From Paenibacillus abyssi (GTDB lineage Bacteria > Bacillota > Bacilli > Paenibacillales > Paenibacillaceae), in contig NZ_BMGR01000001.1 of NCBI RefSeq assembly GCF_014640295.1, forward strand, positions 124,001 through 188,000: 64,000 nt of DNA, in the 5' to 3' direction. Positions 1-9,141 of the stretch are shown in pieces. The notes under the pieces are model-generated. The model was not told where the DNA came from. It saw only the letters and a list, made by a program, of their open reading frames with translations, and did not search any database. Both the position numbers and the translations under genes were made by a program. Within the stretch, counting starts at the first letter, position 1. Every line of letters starts with the position of its first letter.

Positions 1-4
1 GTTG

Positions 5-703
5 ATGATGCAGGTTGAAACGGAACAGGATCGAATTAATATTGCGATTGACGGACCTGCAGGAGCAGGCAAAAGCACTGTTGCCAGGAAGGTAGCTGCC
101 AGGCTCGGTTACATCTATATCGACACCGGTGCCATGTACCGGGCGGTTACGTTAAGCGCTCTGCAATCTGGCATTGAGCCGGGAGATTTGGAACGTTTGA
201 CAGAATTGGCAGGTGATCTGAAGATTGAGCTGTCACCCGGCGAGCATGGGCAGACGGTATGGCTCAATGGATCCGATGTGACAGATGCGATACGTTCCAG
301 AGAGGTGACGCTGAGGGTATCGGAAGTTGCTGCGGTCGAAGCCGTCCGCACCCTATTAGTGGACATGCAAAGACAGCTTGCCATTCGCAAGGGAATCGTT
401 ATGGATGGCCGGGATATAGGGACACACGTGCTGCCCGATGCGGAACTGAAAATATTTCTGACTGCCAGCGTGCAGGTAAGGGCTGCAAGGCGCTATGAAG
501 AAACGAAGCATTCCCATCAGGTGAGTGTAGAGCAGCTTGAGAAAGAAATTGCACAGCGTGACAAAATGGATCAGGAACGTAAAGTATCACCGCTCTTGCG
601 TGCCAGGGATGCCATCCTCGTCGACAGTACAAATCTGTCGATCGAACAAGTGGTCTCACAAATTGTGGAATTAAGCCGAACCAAAATGGCGGAGGCGAAG
701 TAA
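5..703 (+). CDS. cmk: Cytidylate kinase
   Basis: Phosphorylates CMP and dCMP with ATP in the cytosol, part of pyrimidine nucleotide recycling. The protein opens with the P-loop GPAGAGKST about 20 residues in, followed by YIDTGAMYRAVTL and later the MDGRDIGTHVLPDA segment, all typical of bacterial CMP kinases; about 232 residues is the usual length. The window starts at the gene's beginning, so the start cannot be settled: TTG at 2 and ATGs at 5 and 8 are in frame and no ribosome binding site is visible. It is three bases upstream of plsC, and the cmk-plsC-S1 order is the Bacillus ypf order. Confidence 0.95.
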   Translation: MMQVETEQDRINIAIDGPAGAGKSTVARKVAARLGYIYIDTGAMYRAVTLSALQSGIEPGDLERLTELAGDLKIELSPGEHGQTVWLNGSDVTDAIRSREVTLRVSEVAAVEAVRTLLVDMQRQLAIRKGIVMDGRDIGTHVLPDAELKIFLTASVQVRAARRYEETKHSHQVSVEQLEKEIAQRDKMDQERKVSPLLRARDAILVDSTNLSIEQVVSQIVELSRTKMAEAK

Positions 704-706
704 ACT

Positions 707-1282
707 ATGTTATATCGTTTTTGCCGAATGCTGCTCCGGTTCATATTTGCAACGATGTTTCCTTTGAAGGCGGAAGGGCTGGAACATATTCCGGCACAAG
801 GCTCAGCACTCCTTTGTTCCAATCATATCAGTAATATAGACCCGACCACGGTTGGGGTAAAAGTCAACCGCAAGGTCCATTATATGGCAAAAGCGGAGCT
901 GTTCAGCTTTCGTCCGATCGGCGCTTTTTTGCGGGCGCTGGGCGCTTTTCCCGTTAAAAGGGGCGGTGTCAGCAAGGAGTCGATCCGCATGGCGCTGCAG
1001 CTGCTTAAAGATGGAAACGTCATGGGCATATTTCCTGAAGGAACGCGTAACAGCGGAGACGGGATGGGAAAGAAAGGCGCTGCCATGATTGCTCTTCGCA
1101 GCGGCGCTGCCGTTATTCCGGTTGCTATCATTGGTAAATACCGGCCATTCCGGCCAATAAAAATTGTATATGGAAAGCCAGTTGATCTTTCCGAGTTTAT
1201 TGGAGATTCTTCACCCGATGTGCTCGAGAGAGCGACGGAGAAGATTATGGTCAGCATCCGTGAATTGGTTCGTAAGGGCTAA
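707..1282 (+). CDS. plsC: 1-acyl-sn-glycerol-3-phosphate acyltransferase (PlsC family)
   Basis: Transfers an acyl chain to lysophosphatidic acid, making phosphatidic acid at the inner face of the membrane. The acyltransferase HX4D motif is seen as NHISNID, and the substrate-binding FPEGTR motif follows about 75 residues later. The N-terminus is hydrophobic, as in membrane-associated members, and 191 residues is the normal length. It follows cmk by three bases and is probably co-transcribed. In Bacillus the gene in this place is ypfB/plsC-like. Confidence 0.93.
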   Translation: MLYRFCRMLLRFIFATMFPLKAEGLEHIPAQGSALLCSNHISNIDPTTVGVKVNRKVHYMAKAELFSFRPIGAFLRALGAFPVKRGGVSKESIRMALQLLKDGNVMGIFPEGTRNSGDGMGKKGAAMIALRSGAAVIPVAIIGKYRPFRPIKIVYGKPVDLSEFIGDSSPDVLERATEKIMVSIRELVRKG

Positions 1283-1389
1283 TAAACGGTTAATAATGAA
1301 TAAGTTTTAAATCCCGTCTAATTCAGTAGTTCCTTACTGTTAGAAGGGTTTAAATAAAGTTGGGGTATGAATTGAGGAGGTTATTTCAA

Positions 1390-2658
1390 ATGTCAGAAGA
1401 AACAAAGATTCAAGAATCCGCGGTTGAAGAAGCTGTAAGTCAAGAGACTGAAGCAGAAACCGTTAGCCAAGAGGCGCTGGACAATCTCGTATCGCTGAAG
1501 AAAGGTGATACGGTTAAAGGCACAATCGTCAAGATCGAAGATAACCAAGCTACTGTAAGCCTTGGATATAAATATGACGGTGTCATTCCACTTCGTGAGC
1601 TTTCTGCTGTTCAGATCGGCAGTGCATCGGATGCAGTGCAGATCGGCCAAGAAGTCGAGCTGAAAGTAGTCAGCATAGATGATGAGAAAGAAAAGCTTGT
1701 TCTTTCGAAACGATTGGTTGATGGTGAAAATGCTTGGGAGCAGCTGCAAAAGAGCTTTGAGTCCGGCGAAGTACTGGAAGTTACCGTGGCCGATGTCGTC
1801 AAAGGCGGACTTGTCATTGACGTAGGCGTGCGCGGTTTCATTCCTGCTTCTATGGTTGAACGTCACTTTGTAGAAGATTTCAGCGACTACAAAGGCCGTA
1901 CACTGCGTGTGAAAGTGAAAGAATTGGACCAAGAGAACAACAAGGTCATCCTTTCGCAAAAAGAAGTGCTTGATGAAGAATTTGAGCAAAGCAAACAAGC
2001 CATCATGGCTTCGCTGCAAGCCGGCCAAGAGCTGGAAGGCACTGTACAGCGTTTGACGCCATTCGGCGCGTTTGTTGATATCGGCGGCGTAGACGGCTTG
2101 GTTCACGTATCCGAGCTTTCCTGGCAGCATGTTGTCCATCCGAAGGATGTAGTATCCGAAGGTGACAAAGTTCGCGTAAAAGTGCTTAAAGTTGATCCTT
2201 CCGTTGGAAAAATCAGCCTGAGCATTAAAGCTGCTCAGCCTGGTCCATGGGAATCGGCTGCCGGCCAATTCAACACAGGCGATATTGTAACGGGTACCGT
2301 TCGCCGTCTGGTAAACTTCGGCGCATTTGTTGAAATCGCACCAGGAGTTGAAGGCCTAGTGCACATCTCGCAAATCGCTCATCGTCATATCGCTACTCCG
2401 CAAGAAGTGCTCAAAGAAGGCCAAGAAGTGCAAGCGAAGGTGCTTGACTTCAATCCTGCTGAGAAACGCGTCAGCTTGAGCATCAAGGAAACGGAAGAAG
2501 CGCCTGAACAAGCGCCAAGATCGGAAAGATCCGAAAGATCTGAAAGATCCCGCGCTCCAAAAGAAGAATTGAACAACCCGAATGTTAGCTTGAGCAACCA
2601 AAGCATGAGCTTTACGCTTGCAGAACGTTTCGGCGACAAACTTAGCAAACTGAAATAA
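1390..2658 (+). CDS. ypfD: S1 RNA-binding domain protein, ribosomal protein S1 homologue (YpfD type)
   Basis: RNA-binding protein of the S1 family. Four S1 (OB-fold) repeats are visible; the clearest pair carries GAFVDIGGVDGLVHVSEL and GAFVEIAPGVEGLVHISQI. A low-complexity RSERSERSERS stretch and an acidic N-terminus flank them. At 422 residues it is the shorter Firmicutes form, which is thought not to be essential for translation as in E. coli. ATG at 1390 is chosen because AGGAGG lies 9 bases upstream; a TTG at 1360 in the same frame has no such site. Confidence 0.93.
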   Translation: MSEETKIQESAVEEAVSQETEAETVSQEALDNLVSLKKGDTVKGTIVKIEDNQATVSLGYKYDGVIPLRELSAVQIGSASDAVQIGQEVELKVVSIDDEKEKLVLSKRLVDGENAWEQLQKSFESGEVLEVTVADVVKGGLVIDVGVRGFIPASMVERHFVEDFSDYKGRTLRVKVKELDQENNKVILSQKEVLDEEFEQSKQAIMASLQAGQELEGTVQRLTPFGAFVDIGGVDGLVHVSELSWQHVVHPKDVVSEGDKVRVKVLKVDPSVGKISLSIKAAQPGPWESAAGQFNTGDIVTGTVRRLVNFGAFVEIAPGVEGLVHISQIAHRHIATPQEVLKEGQEVQAKVLDFNPAEKRVSLSIKETEEAPEQAPRSERSERSERSRAPKEELNNPNVSLSNQSMSFTLAERFGDKLSKLK

Positions 2659-2665
2659 ATTCTAT

Positions 2666-2703
2666 AATCGGTAATCCCTTTTGCGGGATTACCGATTTTT
2701 TTT
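2666..2703 (+). terminator. Rho-independent terminator after the S1 gene
   Basis: A perfect 13-bp stem (AATCGGTAATCCC with GGGATTACCGATT), a 6-base loop and a run of T. It ends the cmk-plsC-S1 transcript. Confidence 0.95.
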
Positions 2704-2743
2704 GGCCATAATGGCGCATAATAGGGCAACGGGAGGGATCCGC

Positions 2744-3376
2744 ATGAATGCCGGTTATGTATCCTTATGGCTGCTGCTTGTTGTTTTAATATTAAACGCT
2801 ACCGGTTGGAAAAGGGTCATAACCGATGATTTATCCTGGTTAGTCATCCTTTTGTTTGCTGGCGGCTGGATGATCCTCTCGCCATTCCATCTGCAAATTG
2901 TGCCGTATTTTATCGTGGAATGGACGATGATTTGGTTATTGTTTTGGGCGGTCCTTGTAATTTATGCGCATAGAGATCGGTATCACGCCACTTTTTTGTT
3001 GTTTGGCGCCGGATTAATTACTGTGATCTGGTTTTGGATACGGAAGATGTATATTATGGATCCTGTTTTCGTATTTATTCATCCGAATTGGGACGCGCCA
3101 TTCGTTTCGGGCCTGTTTGCCGGTATTATGTCAGGGCGGTTCAAAGATCAATACGCCATGCTTGCTCTTTCTGCCGGATTCGGGGAAGTAATGGTTCAAT
3201 ACATAGTAGCTGACGGCAGCAAGCTCGGGCATATTGGTGATGGGATGTGGTGGGATCGTTGGCTATGCGCATTATTGATTGCCCGTATAGTTGGAGGGTT
3301 GGCAGCCATTTTGATAAGGTTAAGAGCAAAGCTGCGCTGGGGCGGATTACATGACAGGGGAGGCCATTCATCATGA
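2744..3376 (+). CDS. yphA: YphA-like integral membrane protein
   Basis: A very hydrophobic protein of 210 residues with about six membrane segments. Its function is unknown. It is assigned by position: it lies between the S1 gene and the YIEGIA gene, just as yphA does in Bacillus subtilis. The ATG at 2744 follows GGGAGGG; its TGA overlaps the next start codon (ATGA), so the two products are probably translated together. Confidence 0.75.
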   Translation: MNAGYVSLWLLLVVLILNATGWKRVITDDLSWLVILLFAGGWMILSPFHLQIVPYFIVEWTMIWLLFWAVLVIYAHRDRYHATFLLFGAGLITVIWFWIRKMYIMDPVFVFIHPNWDAPFVSGLFAGIMSGRFKDQYAMLALSAGFGEVMVQYIVADGSKLGHIGDGMWWDRWLCALLIARIVGGLAAILIRLRAKLRWGGLHDRGGHSS

Positions 3377-4281
3377 CCGCTTTTCTCATCGAAAACAAAT
3401 ATACAGTTGGCATTATGCTTGGCGTGATATTTGGACTTGCCTCGAGAATACTCATGCTTCGAACGGATTATCGGCAGTATCCAACCTATCCGCATGGCCG
3501 GATTATCCATATATCGCTAGGTGTGATTGCGGCTGCCCTCGGGGCTGTCGCTGTACCTGCGCTATTCAATAAAGACTATACGGCAATCACGTTCCTAACG
3601 CTTGCCGCACAACAATTCCGGGATGTAAGAAAAATGGAACGGGATACACTGACCAAAATCGATGAACTGGAGCTTGTGCAGAGGGGGACAACCTATATTG
3701 AAGGGATAGCGATGGTATTCGAAGGAAGAAACTATCTGGTTATCATGACAGCCTTCTTTAGCAGTTTATTTGCCATCTCCTTTACGTGGTATTACGGCTT
3801 GGCGGCAGGTATAGTATCGATGATCATCGTGCTTGCTCTTCGTTCGGGCAAATCGATCTCCCATATCGCATCCGCCGAATCCGTTCCCGTAAAGCAGGAT
3901 GGGCCGGATTTGCTCGTGGGCGATATCTACATTATGAATGTGGGATTAAAAGTAAATCAAGAATTAATTGCGGAGCGTGGCCTCGGGGTCATCATAAAGC
4001 CGTACAATCCGAACGGAAAAGCGACGCTTAGCAATCTTGGACAGCGGCAAGCGATTTTATATGACTTATCGACAATACTCGGTGTTTATCGCGATGACGG
4101 TGAGCCTGCCTTGATTCCGATGGCAAAACTCGACATGCGCGACGGCAGGCTGGCGATTTTCTTGCTTCCTCAAGAAAAAAACGCAAGCAAAGCAAGAGAG
4201 ATTGTGCTGCGGGTGCCTATTCTTGAATCAGCGGTAAGAATGCCGACCGAAGCGAAGGTCAATCAACAGGAGGGATCCTAA
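3373..4281 (+). CDS. yphB: YIEGIA family membrane protein (YphB/SeaA type)
   Basis: Contains the family signature TTYIEGIAMVFEGRNY near residue 110. The N-terminal half has several membrane segments, and the C-terminal half is a soluble domain. Members occur in spore formers, and the next small gene encodes the known partner family, so a role in sporulation is likely; the biochemical function is not known to me. It overlaps yphA by four bases. Confidence 0.88.
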   Translation: MTAFLIENKYTVGIMLGVIFGLASRILMLRTDYRQYPTYPHGRIIHISLGVIAAALGAVAVPALFNKDYTAITFLTLAAQQFRDVRKMERDTLTKIDELELVQRGTTYIEGIAMVFEGRNYLVIMTAFFSSLFAISFTWYYGLAAGIVSMIIVLALRSGKSISHIASAESVPVKQDGPDLLVGDIYIMNVGLKVNQELIAERGLGVIIKPYNPNGKATLSNLGQRQAILYDLSTILGVYRDDGEPALIPMAKLDMRDGRLAIFLLPQEKNASKAREIVLRVPILESAVRMPTEAKVNQQEGS

Positions 4282-4282
4282 A

Positions 4283-4462
4283 TTGGGGGAGATCAAAGCG
4301 GTCGTAACGATGCATAAACAGCAGGTCGGCGGCGGAGCTCCGATTTTTGTTGCGGATAATGTAAAGCAGATGGAGGAAACGGCCTTTCTTCTGGAGAAAT
4401 TATTGGATGCGGCTGTTCATGATCTGAAAAACGGCACATTTATTTTGGTGAAGCATAAATAA
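4283..4462 (+). CDS. Capping complex subunit for YIEGIA
   Basis: A 59-residue soluble protein read from TTG, which follows AGGAGG by 7 bases and sits one base after the stop of the YIEGIA gene. Its sequence (GEIKAVVTMHKQQVGGGAP at the start, TFILVKHK at the end) fits the small family that always accompanies YIEGIA proteins. It probably binds that membrane protein. Confidence 0.82.
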   Translation: MGEIKAVVTMHKQQVGGGAPIFVADNVKQMEETAFLLEKLLDAAVHDLKNGTFILVKHK

Positions 4463-4534
4463 ATGAAATGTTAGCCAAGACAGCGCTTTTTTGCTATGAT
4501 GAATAGCGTGAGAATTTTTGAAGGAGTGGAAAAG

Positions 4535-5857
4535 ATGGCAAGACCCGTTATTGCAATCGTCGGGCGGCCAAATGTGGGTAAATCTACAATTTTTAACCGC
4601 GTCATCGGTGATCGGTTGGCTATTGTGGAAGATAAACCGGGTGTCACGAGGGATCGGATCTACGGATCTGGTGAATGGAACGGCAAAGCTTTCAGTATTG
4701 TGGATACTGGAGGCATTGAAATCGATGGTGTTGACGAGATCATGAAGTCAGTCCGCATGCAAGCGGAACTGGCGATCGAGGAAGCTGACGTCATCATTTT
4801 TATGGTCGATGCCAAAACCGGTTTGACCCATGCGGACGATGAAGTTGCACAAATGTTATTTCGTTCACGGAAACCTGTTGTCGTGGCCGTCAACAAGGTC
4901 GATAATTTTAACCGGATGGACGATATTTATGAGTTTTATAGTCTTGGATTTGGCGAGCCGATTGCGATCTCCGGAGCGCATGGTATCGGTATCGGAGATT
5001 TATTGGACGCTGCTGTGGAGAAGCTGCCTGAGCTTACAGATGTCGAATACGACGAAGATGTCATTCGAGTTGCGTTGATCGGAAGGCCGAATGTCGGGAA
5101 ATCTTCACTTGTTAATGCTCTGTTAGGTGAGGAGCGTGTAATCGTAAGCAACGTTGCAGGCACAACGCGCGATGCGATTGATACACCGTTTGAACGCGAT
5201 GGACAGCGATATGTCCTTATTGATACAGCCGGTATGCGCAAGCGGGGTAAGGTCTACGAGGCAACAGAAAAGTATAGTGTTATGCGTGCGCTGAAAGCGA
5301 TCGAACGCGCGGATGTGGTTCTTATTCTCATTAATGGCGAAGAAGGAATCATTGAACAGGACAAGCATATAGCAGGATTCGCCCATGAGGCTGGGAAGGC
5401 CTCCATATTTGTAGTGAATAAATGGGATGTTGTTGAAAAAGGCGACAAAACGATGCAGCATTTCACGCAAAGCGTGCGCGATCACTTTTTGTTCATGACC
5501 TACGCACCTGTCGTGTTCCTGTCCGCGTTAACGAAATCACGGTTACATAAGCTGCTTCCTGTTGTAAACCACGTTTCGGAGCAGCATGCGATGCGTATTC
5601 AGACCCATCTGCTTAACGATGTCATCGCCGATGCGGTTGCGATTAATCCGCCTCCGTCGGATAAAGGGAAGCGCCTGCGCATCAATTATGTCACACAAGT
5701 GGCTGTTAAACCGCCGACTGTTGTGGTTTTCGTAAACGATCCTGAATTAATGCATTTCTCGTACCAGCGCTATTTGGAGAACAAAATCCGCAGCGCATTT
5801 GATTTTGAGGGTACGCCGATCCGTATTTTTACGCGTCGGAAGTCCGATGAAGATTAG
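4535..5857 (+). CDS. der: Ribosome biogenesis GTPase Der (EngA)
   Basis: Essential GTPase that helps assemble the 50S subunit. Two tandem G domains are seen, each with GRPNVGKS as G1 (near residues 10 and 182), with DTGG and DTAG as G3 and NKVD and NKWD as G4; the C-terminus is the KH-like domain. Its 440 residues are the usual length. ATG at 4535 follows AAGGAG; an in-frame ATG at 4496 lacks a binding site. A TATGAT hexamer at 4495-4500 may be the -10 of a weak promoter. Confidence 0.97.
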   Translation: MARPVIAIVGRPNVGKSTIFNRVIGDRLAIVEDKPGVTRDRIYGSGEWNGKAFSIVDTGGIEIDGVDEIMKSVRMQAELAIEEADVIIFMVDAKTGLTHADDEVAQMLFRSRKPVVVAVNKVDNFNRMDDIYEFYSLGFGEPIAISGAHGIGIGDLLDAAVEKLPELTDVEYDEDVIRVALIGRPNVGKSSLVNALLGEERVIVSNVAGTTRDAIDTPFERDGQRYVLIDTAGMRKRGKVYEATEKYSVMRALKAIERADVVLILINGEEGIIEQDKHIAGFAHEAGKASIFVVNKWDVVEKGDKTMQHFTQSVRDHFLFMTYAPVVFLSALTKSRLHKLLPVVNHVSEQHAMRIQTHLLNDVIADAVAINPPPSDKGKRLRINYVTQVAVKPPTVVVFVNDPELMHFSYQRYLENKIRSAFDFEGTPIRIFTRRKSDED

Positions 5858-5869
5858 GGGAGAGTAGAG

Positions 5870-6484
5870 TTGTTCGACTTTATTGCAGTTGTGGTCAGTT
5901 ATTTGCTCGGTTCGCTCGCATTCAGCATACTCATTGCAAAATGGGTGAAGGGAATTGACATTCGCCAGCATGGAAGCGGCAATGCCGGAGCGACCAATAC
6001 GCTTCGGGTGTTGGGGAAAGGGCCGGCGATTGCCGTATTTTTGCTCGATATCGCTAAAGGTATTCTTGCCGTATTTATCGGTGATTGGCTTAGCGGCGGC
6101 AATGAATGGACGATGGTGCTGAGCGGTCTTGCGTCGATTGTCGGGCATAACTGGCCGATCTGGTTTCGCTTTAAAGGCGGCAAAGGCATTGCCACGACGG
6201 TTGGCGTTATGGCGACTTTGTCTTTCCTGCCGACATTATATGCGGGTTTGCTCGCTATTTTATTAATTGTTATCACTCGTTATGTTTCTTTAGGCTCGCT
6301 AGTGTTCGCTGCGTTTACACCCCTGTTTCTTGTGCTGCTTGGCAAACCCCTCCCTCTGTTATGGGCAAGTTTGATCATCTGTGCCTTTGCGTTCCTAAGA
6401 CACCGCACCAACATTGTAAAGCTTGTGCAAGGCAAAGAAAACAAGCTGGGCGCTAAGAAAGGAGTGTCTCATGGCAAATCATAA
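5870..6484 (+). CDS. plsY: Glycerol-3-phosphate acyltransferase PlsY
   Basis: Membrane enzyme that acylates glycerol-3-phosphate with acyl-phosphate, the first step of phospholipid synthesis. Seen: five membrane segments, the GSGNAGATNTLR loop and the GGKGIATTVG loop, both hallmark active-site sequences. Starts at TTG 5870 after GGGAGAG. The end overlaps gpsA by 14 bases, coupling supply of glycerol-3-phosphate to its use. Confidence 0.95.
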   Translation: MFDFIAVVVSYLLGSLAFSILIAKWVKGIDIRQHGSGNAGATNTLRVLGKGPAIAVFLLDIAKGILAVFIGDWLSGGNEWTMVLSGLASIVGHNWPIWFRFKGGKGIATTVGVMATLSFLPTLYAGLLAILLIVITRYVSLGSLVFAAFTPLFLVLLGKPLPLLWASLIICAFAFLRHRTNIVKLVQGKENKLGAKKGVSHGKS

Positions 6485-7526
6485 AGTAACGGTTCTCGTT
6501 GCGGGAAGCTGGGGTACAGCGCTTGCCGCTGTGCTCGCTGACAACGATCACCAGGTGAAGCTGTGGACACGCAACTCGGAGCAAGCGCAGGAAATTAACG
6601 GCGCCAGGAAAAATATGCGTTTTCTGGGTGAGGCGGCTTTACCTGAAGGGATCGAAGCGACTACCGATCTGGCTGAGGCTTTGAAGGGAGCAGAAGCGGT
6701 CGTATTTGTCGCCCCATCCGCAGCGATGAGGGAGATTGCAAAGCTTGCAGCCCCCTACATAAGTGAGCATACATGCTGTATTCACGCGACAAAAGGCTTT
6801 GAAACAGACAGTCTGAAACGGATGACAACCGTACTGGCGGAGGAGCTTCACCGGAAGGAAGAGGAACTGGTTGTATTGTCCGGGCCAAGCCACGCCGAGG
6901 AGGTTGTACGGAAGCAGCCGACTACCGTTGTCGTAGCCTCATCTAACCAGGAAGCGGCAGAGTACGCACAGGATTTGTTTATCAATAGTTATTTTCGCGT
7001 CTATACCAACCCGGATGTCATCGGGGTGGAGGTTGCCGGTGCGATCAAAAATATTATTGCACTGGGGGCAGGGCTATCGGACGGCCTCGGCTTCGGAGAC
7101 AATGCCAAGGCCGCTTTAATCACCCGGGGGTTAGCTGAAATCGGCCGACTGGGCTCAGCTATGGGAGCGAATATGCTCACGTTCGCTGGATTAGCTGGCA
7201 TAGGAGACCTCATTGTGACCTGCACGAGCCAGCACAGCCGTAACTGGCGTGCAGGTTCGATGCTCGCAAAGGGCCTGGCTGTTGAAGAAGTTCTGAAGCA
7301 GATGGGCATGGTTGTTGAAGGGATCCGCACCACGCGCGCGGCGCATGTATTGGCTGAACAATACGATGTACCGATGCCGATTACCGAGCAACTATACCAA
7401 GTGCTGTTTGCATCCAAACCGCCGAAACAAGCGGTTGAGGATTTAATGGGTCGCGGACGCACACATGAAATTGAGGAAGTAGCCAAGTCATGGGGCCTAC
7501 ACCAATCTGAACCTCCTGTCATATGA
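6471..7526 (+). CDS. gpsA: Glycerol-3-phosphate dehydrogenase [NAD(P)+]
   Basis: Reduces dihydroxyacetone phosphate to glycerol-3-phosphate for membrane lipids. Rossmann N-terminus, then GVEVAGAIKNIIALGAG and GLAGIGDLIVTC, which carry the catalytic lysine and the substrate site. 351 residues, normal length. ATG 6471 follows AAAGGAG. Oddity: the nucleotide-binding loop reads VLVAGSWGTA where the family usually has LGAGSWGTA, so the first glycine is valine; I believe this also occurs in Paenibacillus and expect the enzyme to work. Confidence 0.95.
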   Translation: MANHKVTVLVAGSWGTALAAVLADNDHQVKLWTRNSEQAQEINGARKNMRFLGEAALPEGIEATTDLAEALKGAEAVVFVAPSAAMREIAKLAAPYISEHTCCIHATKGFETDSLKRMTTVLAEELHRKEEELVVLSGPSHAEEVVRKQPTTVVVASSNQEAAEYAQDLFINSYFRVYTNPDVIGVEVAGAIKNIIALGAGLSDGLGFGDNAKAALITRGLAEIGRLGSAMGANMLTFAGLAGIGDLIVTCTSQHSRNWRAGSMLAKGLAVEEVLKQMGMVVEGIRTTRAAHVLAEQYDVPMPITEQLYQVLFASKPPKQAVEDLMGRGRTHEIEEVAKSWGLHQSEPPVI

Positions 7527-7567
7527 TGCTAGCAGTACTGGCATATGTTTGCAGGAGGAGGGGTACG

Positions 7568-7846
7568 ATGAACAACAAAAACATCCCTAAAGATGTCCTT
7601 GATGCGGTAAAGAAAAAAACAGGCAAGCCAATTAGCGAAAATGCGATTAAAAAACTTGCCAGCGGTGTAACTTCGCAGACAATCCAAAGCGAAGCGGAGC
7701 TGCGCCGCTTGATCAAGCAGGTATCGACAATGGCTAAAGTTCCGGTTACAGAAGAAACAGTGAACGAGATTGTCGGAGCTGTGAAAAAGAGTGGCATGAA
7801 CATGAACAATCTCGAAGCTTTAATGAAAATGATGCTTAAAAAATGA
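7568..7846 (+). CDS. spoVIF: Stage VI sporulation protein F family protein
   Basis: A 92-residue protein with the KKKTGKPISENAIKKLAS opening and a VPVTEETVNEIVG segment typical of SpoVIF, a coat-assembly protein acting in the mother cell late in sporulation. ATG 7568 follows AGGAGGAGG. It is followed by a strong terminator. I infer the function from sequence recollection; Bacillus does not keep spoVIF in this locus. Confidence 0.75.
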   Translation: MNNKNIPKDVLDAVKKKTGKPISENAIKKLASGVTSQTIQSEAELRRLIKQVSTMAKVPVTEETVNEIVGAVKKSGMNMNNLEALMKMMLKK

Positions 7847-7855
7847 TCGCATAAC

Positions 7856-7918
7856 GGACAAAAACACGATCCAGGAAAACGTATTTTCTACTGGACGCCG
7901 TTTTTGTCCTTTTTTTTT
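7856..7918 (+). terminator. Rho-independent terminator after spoVIF
   Basis: GGACAAAAAC pairs with GTTTTTGTCC across a 34-base loop that contains a smaller internal helix, followed by nine T residues. Confidence 0.85.
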
Positions 7919-7963
7919 GTAACGACTTTGACAAGACCGCGGTTTTCGTTTCTACTTATCCAA

Positions 7964-7972
7964 TGTTATAAT
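7964..7972 (+). promoter_or_regulatory. Extended -10 promoter for the DUF2768 gene
   Basis: TGTTATAAT is a consensus TATAAT with the TGn extension, 39 bases before the start codon of the next gene and just past a terminator. No good -35 lies 17 bases upstream; a TTGACA at 7928 is too far away. Confidence 0.5.
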
Positions 7973-8011
7973 ATTACTTTATTAGACCATAGAGCAGGAG
8001 TAGATTTGATC

Positions 8012-8191
8012 ATGGATCCAATGACCAAAATGTGGGTGTCCTTCATTGGGATCGGATTGATGGCATTGGCAGCTGTTGTCATCACGATAGCAAGGACAAA
8101 AACCCGTGGCGTAGTGCGTATTATTTTGTCGATTATTGCTTTTGTATTATTGTTATTCGGATTTTTGTACGGTTTTATCTCAATTACATAA
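8012..8191 (+). CDS. yphE: DUF2768 family small membrane protein (YphE-like)
   Basis: 59 residues with two membrane helices separated by a short positive loop (ARTKTRG). Bacillus subtilis has a DUF2768 gene, yphE, in the same place downstream of gpsA. Function unknown. AGCAGGAG lies upstream of ATG 8012. Confidence 0.75.
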   Translation: MDPMTKMWVSFIGIGLMALAAVVITIARTKTRGVVRIILSIIAFVLLLFGFLYGFISIT

Positions 8192-8221
8192 ACGATTCAG
8201 AGCAGGAGGACGGAGAATTTC

Positions 8222-8518
8222 ATGATTGAACTCAAAGGACGAATGAAAACGGCAGAAGTGGAAAGCGAAAGTGGACTTTCGATTCTTGACCATGCCTTAA
8301 AACATGATATTGATTGGGGATTTTCCTGTACGCGCGGGACATGCGCCCGCTGCCGCTGCCTGATTGAATCGGGCATGGAATATCTGGAGGATGTAACGGA
8401 CGAGGAATGGGACCGTTTGGAGCAGCATGAGCTGGACGAAGGCTATCGACTGGGATGTCAGGCGATGGTCAAATCATCGGCAGGACATATTGTTGCGGTT
8501 AATAAGCCGTATTTCTAA
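8222..8518 (+). CDS. 2Fe-2S ferredoxin-type protein
   Basis: A 98-residue electron-transfer protein. The cluster ligands are seen as SCTRGTCARC (C-x4-C-x2-C, plant-type spacing), with a fourth cysteine in RLGCQAM near residue 79. It is the first of two ferredoxin genes in this cluster. Its redox partner cannot be inferred. Confidence 0.88.
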   Translation: MIELKGRMKTAEVESESGLSILDHALKHDIDWGFSCTRGTCARCRCLIESGMEYLEDVTDEEWDRLEQHELDEGYRLGCQAMVKSSAGHIVAVNKPYF

Positions 8519-8532
8519 AGGAGGTGTCGCGC

Positions 8533-9141
8533 TTGAACACCGCCGATCATTTGCTTCATGTACTATCCGAAATAGCGGGCAGGGTATCTGAGTCTGGCTC
8601 TCCTTGGGTGGTAGGGGGAAGTGCGGGCTTGCTGCTTAGAGGGCTTGAGCTTGACAAACCGCCCCGTGATCTGGATCTTTACGCCGATGAAGAGGACGTG
8701 CTCGCCGTTCACAGCGCCTTGGAGCCCTATTCTGTCGATCGGCAGGTGCTGAACGAATCAGGCCTGTACCGGTCGATTTTGAGCCATTATTTGATCGATG
8801 GGATAGCGGTTGAGTTAGTTGGCGGCTTCGAAGTACAGACGGCGGATGACCTTTATCGCGCGGAAGTGCGTGAGGTGCTCGATCCGTACGGCCAACAGGT
8901 GTCAAAGGGGCAGATCGGCTTTACTATTGTGCCTTTAGCCCATGAGCTTTGCTTTAATGTGCTGCGCGCCCGGGAAGACCGGTCGCAGCTTATTGCATCT
9001 GCTATTTCACAGGAATATCAAAGGCATATGCCGGCGTTTCAGGCGATTAAGGAGCGCAACCGTCTGTCGGAGGATACGCTGGCCCGTATGCAGGGATGGA
9101 TCGGTCAGCATGGAACGGAGGAATGGACAGATGGGCGTTGA
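8533..9141 (+). CDS. Nucleotidyltransferase-like protein of unknown role
   Basis: 202 residues. The N-terminal half contains WVVGGSAGLLLRG followed by PPRDLDLYADE, which matches the GG/GS and DxD pattern of the polymerase-beta nucleotidyltransferase fold; a third acidic residue is plausible in GIAVELVGGFE. TTG 8533 is chosen because AAGGAGG ends 9 bases upstream; a GTG at 8524 would directly abut it. It overlaps the next ferredoxin gene by 11 bases. Confidence 0.6.
   Translation: MNTADHLLHVLSEIAGRVSESGSPWVVGGSAGLLLRGLELDKPPRDLDLYADEEDVLAVHSALEPYSVDRQVLNESGLYRSILSHYLIDGIAVELVGGFEVQTADDLYRAEVREVLDPYGQQVSKGQIGFTIVPLAHELCFNVLRAREDRSQLIASAISQEYQRHMPAFQAIKERNRLSEDTLARMQGWIGQHGTEEWTDGR

Noticed and set aside
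1393-2268. Long leftward open frame opposite the S1 gene
   Set aside because: Shadow of a highly biased gene: no binding site and no family resemblance.
7928-7972. TTGACA (7928) paired with TATAAT (7967) as a promoter
   Set aside because: The 33-base spacing is far too long; only the extended -10 is kept.
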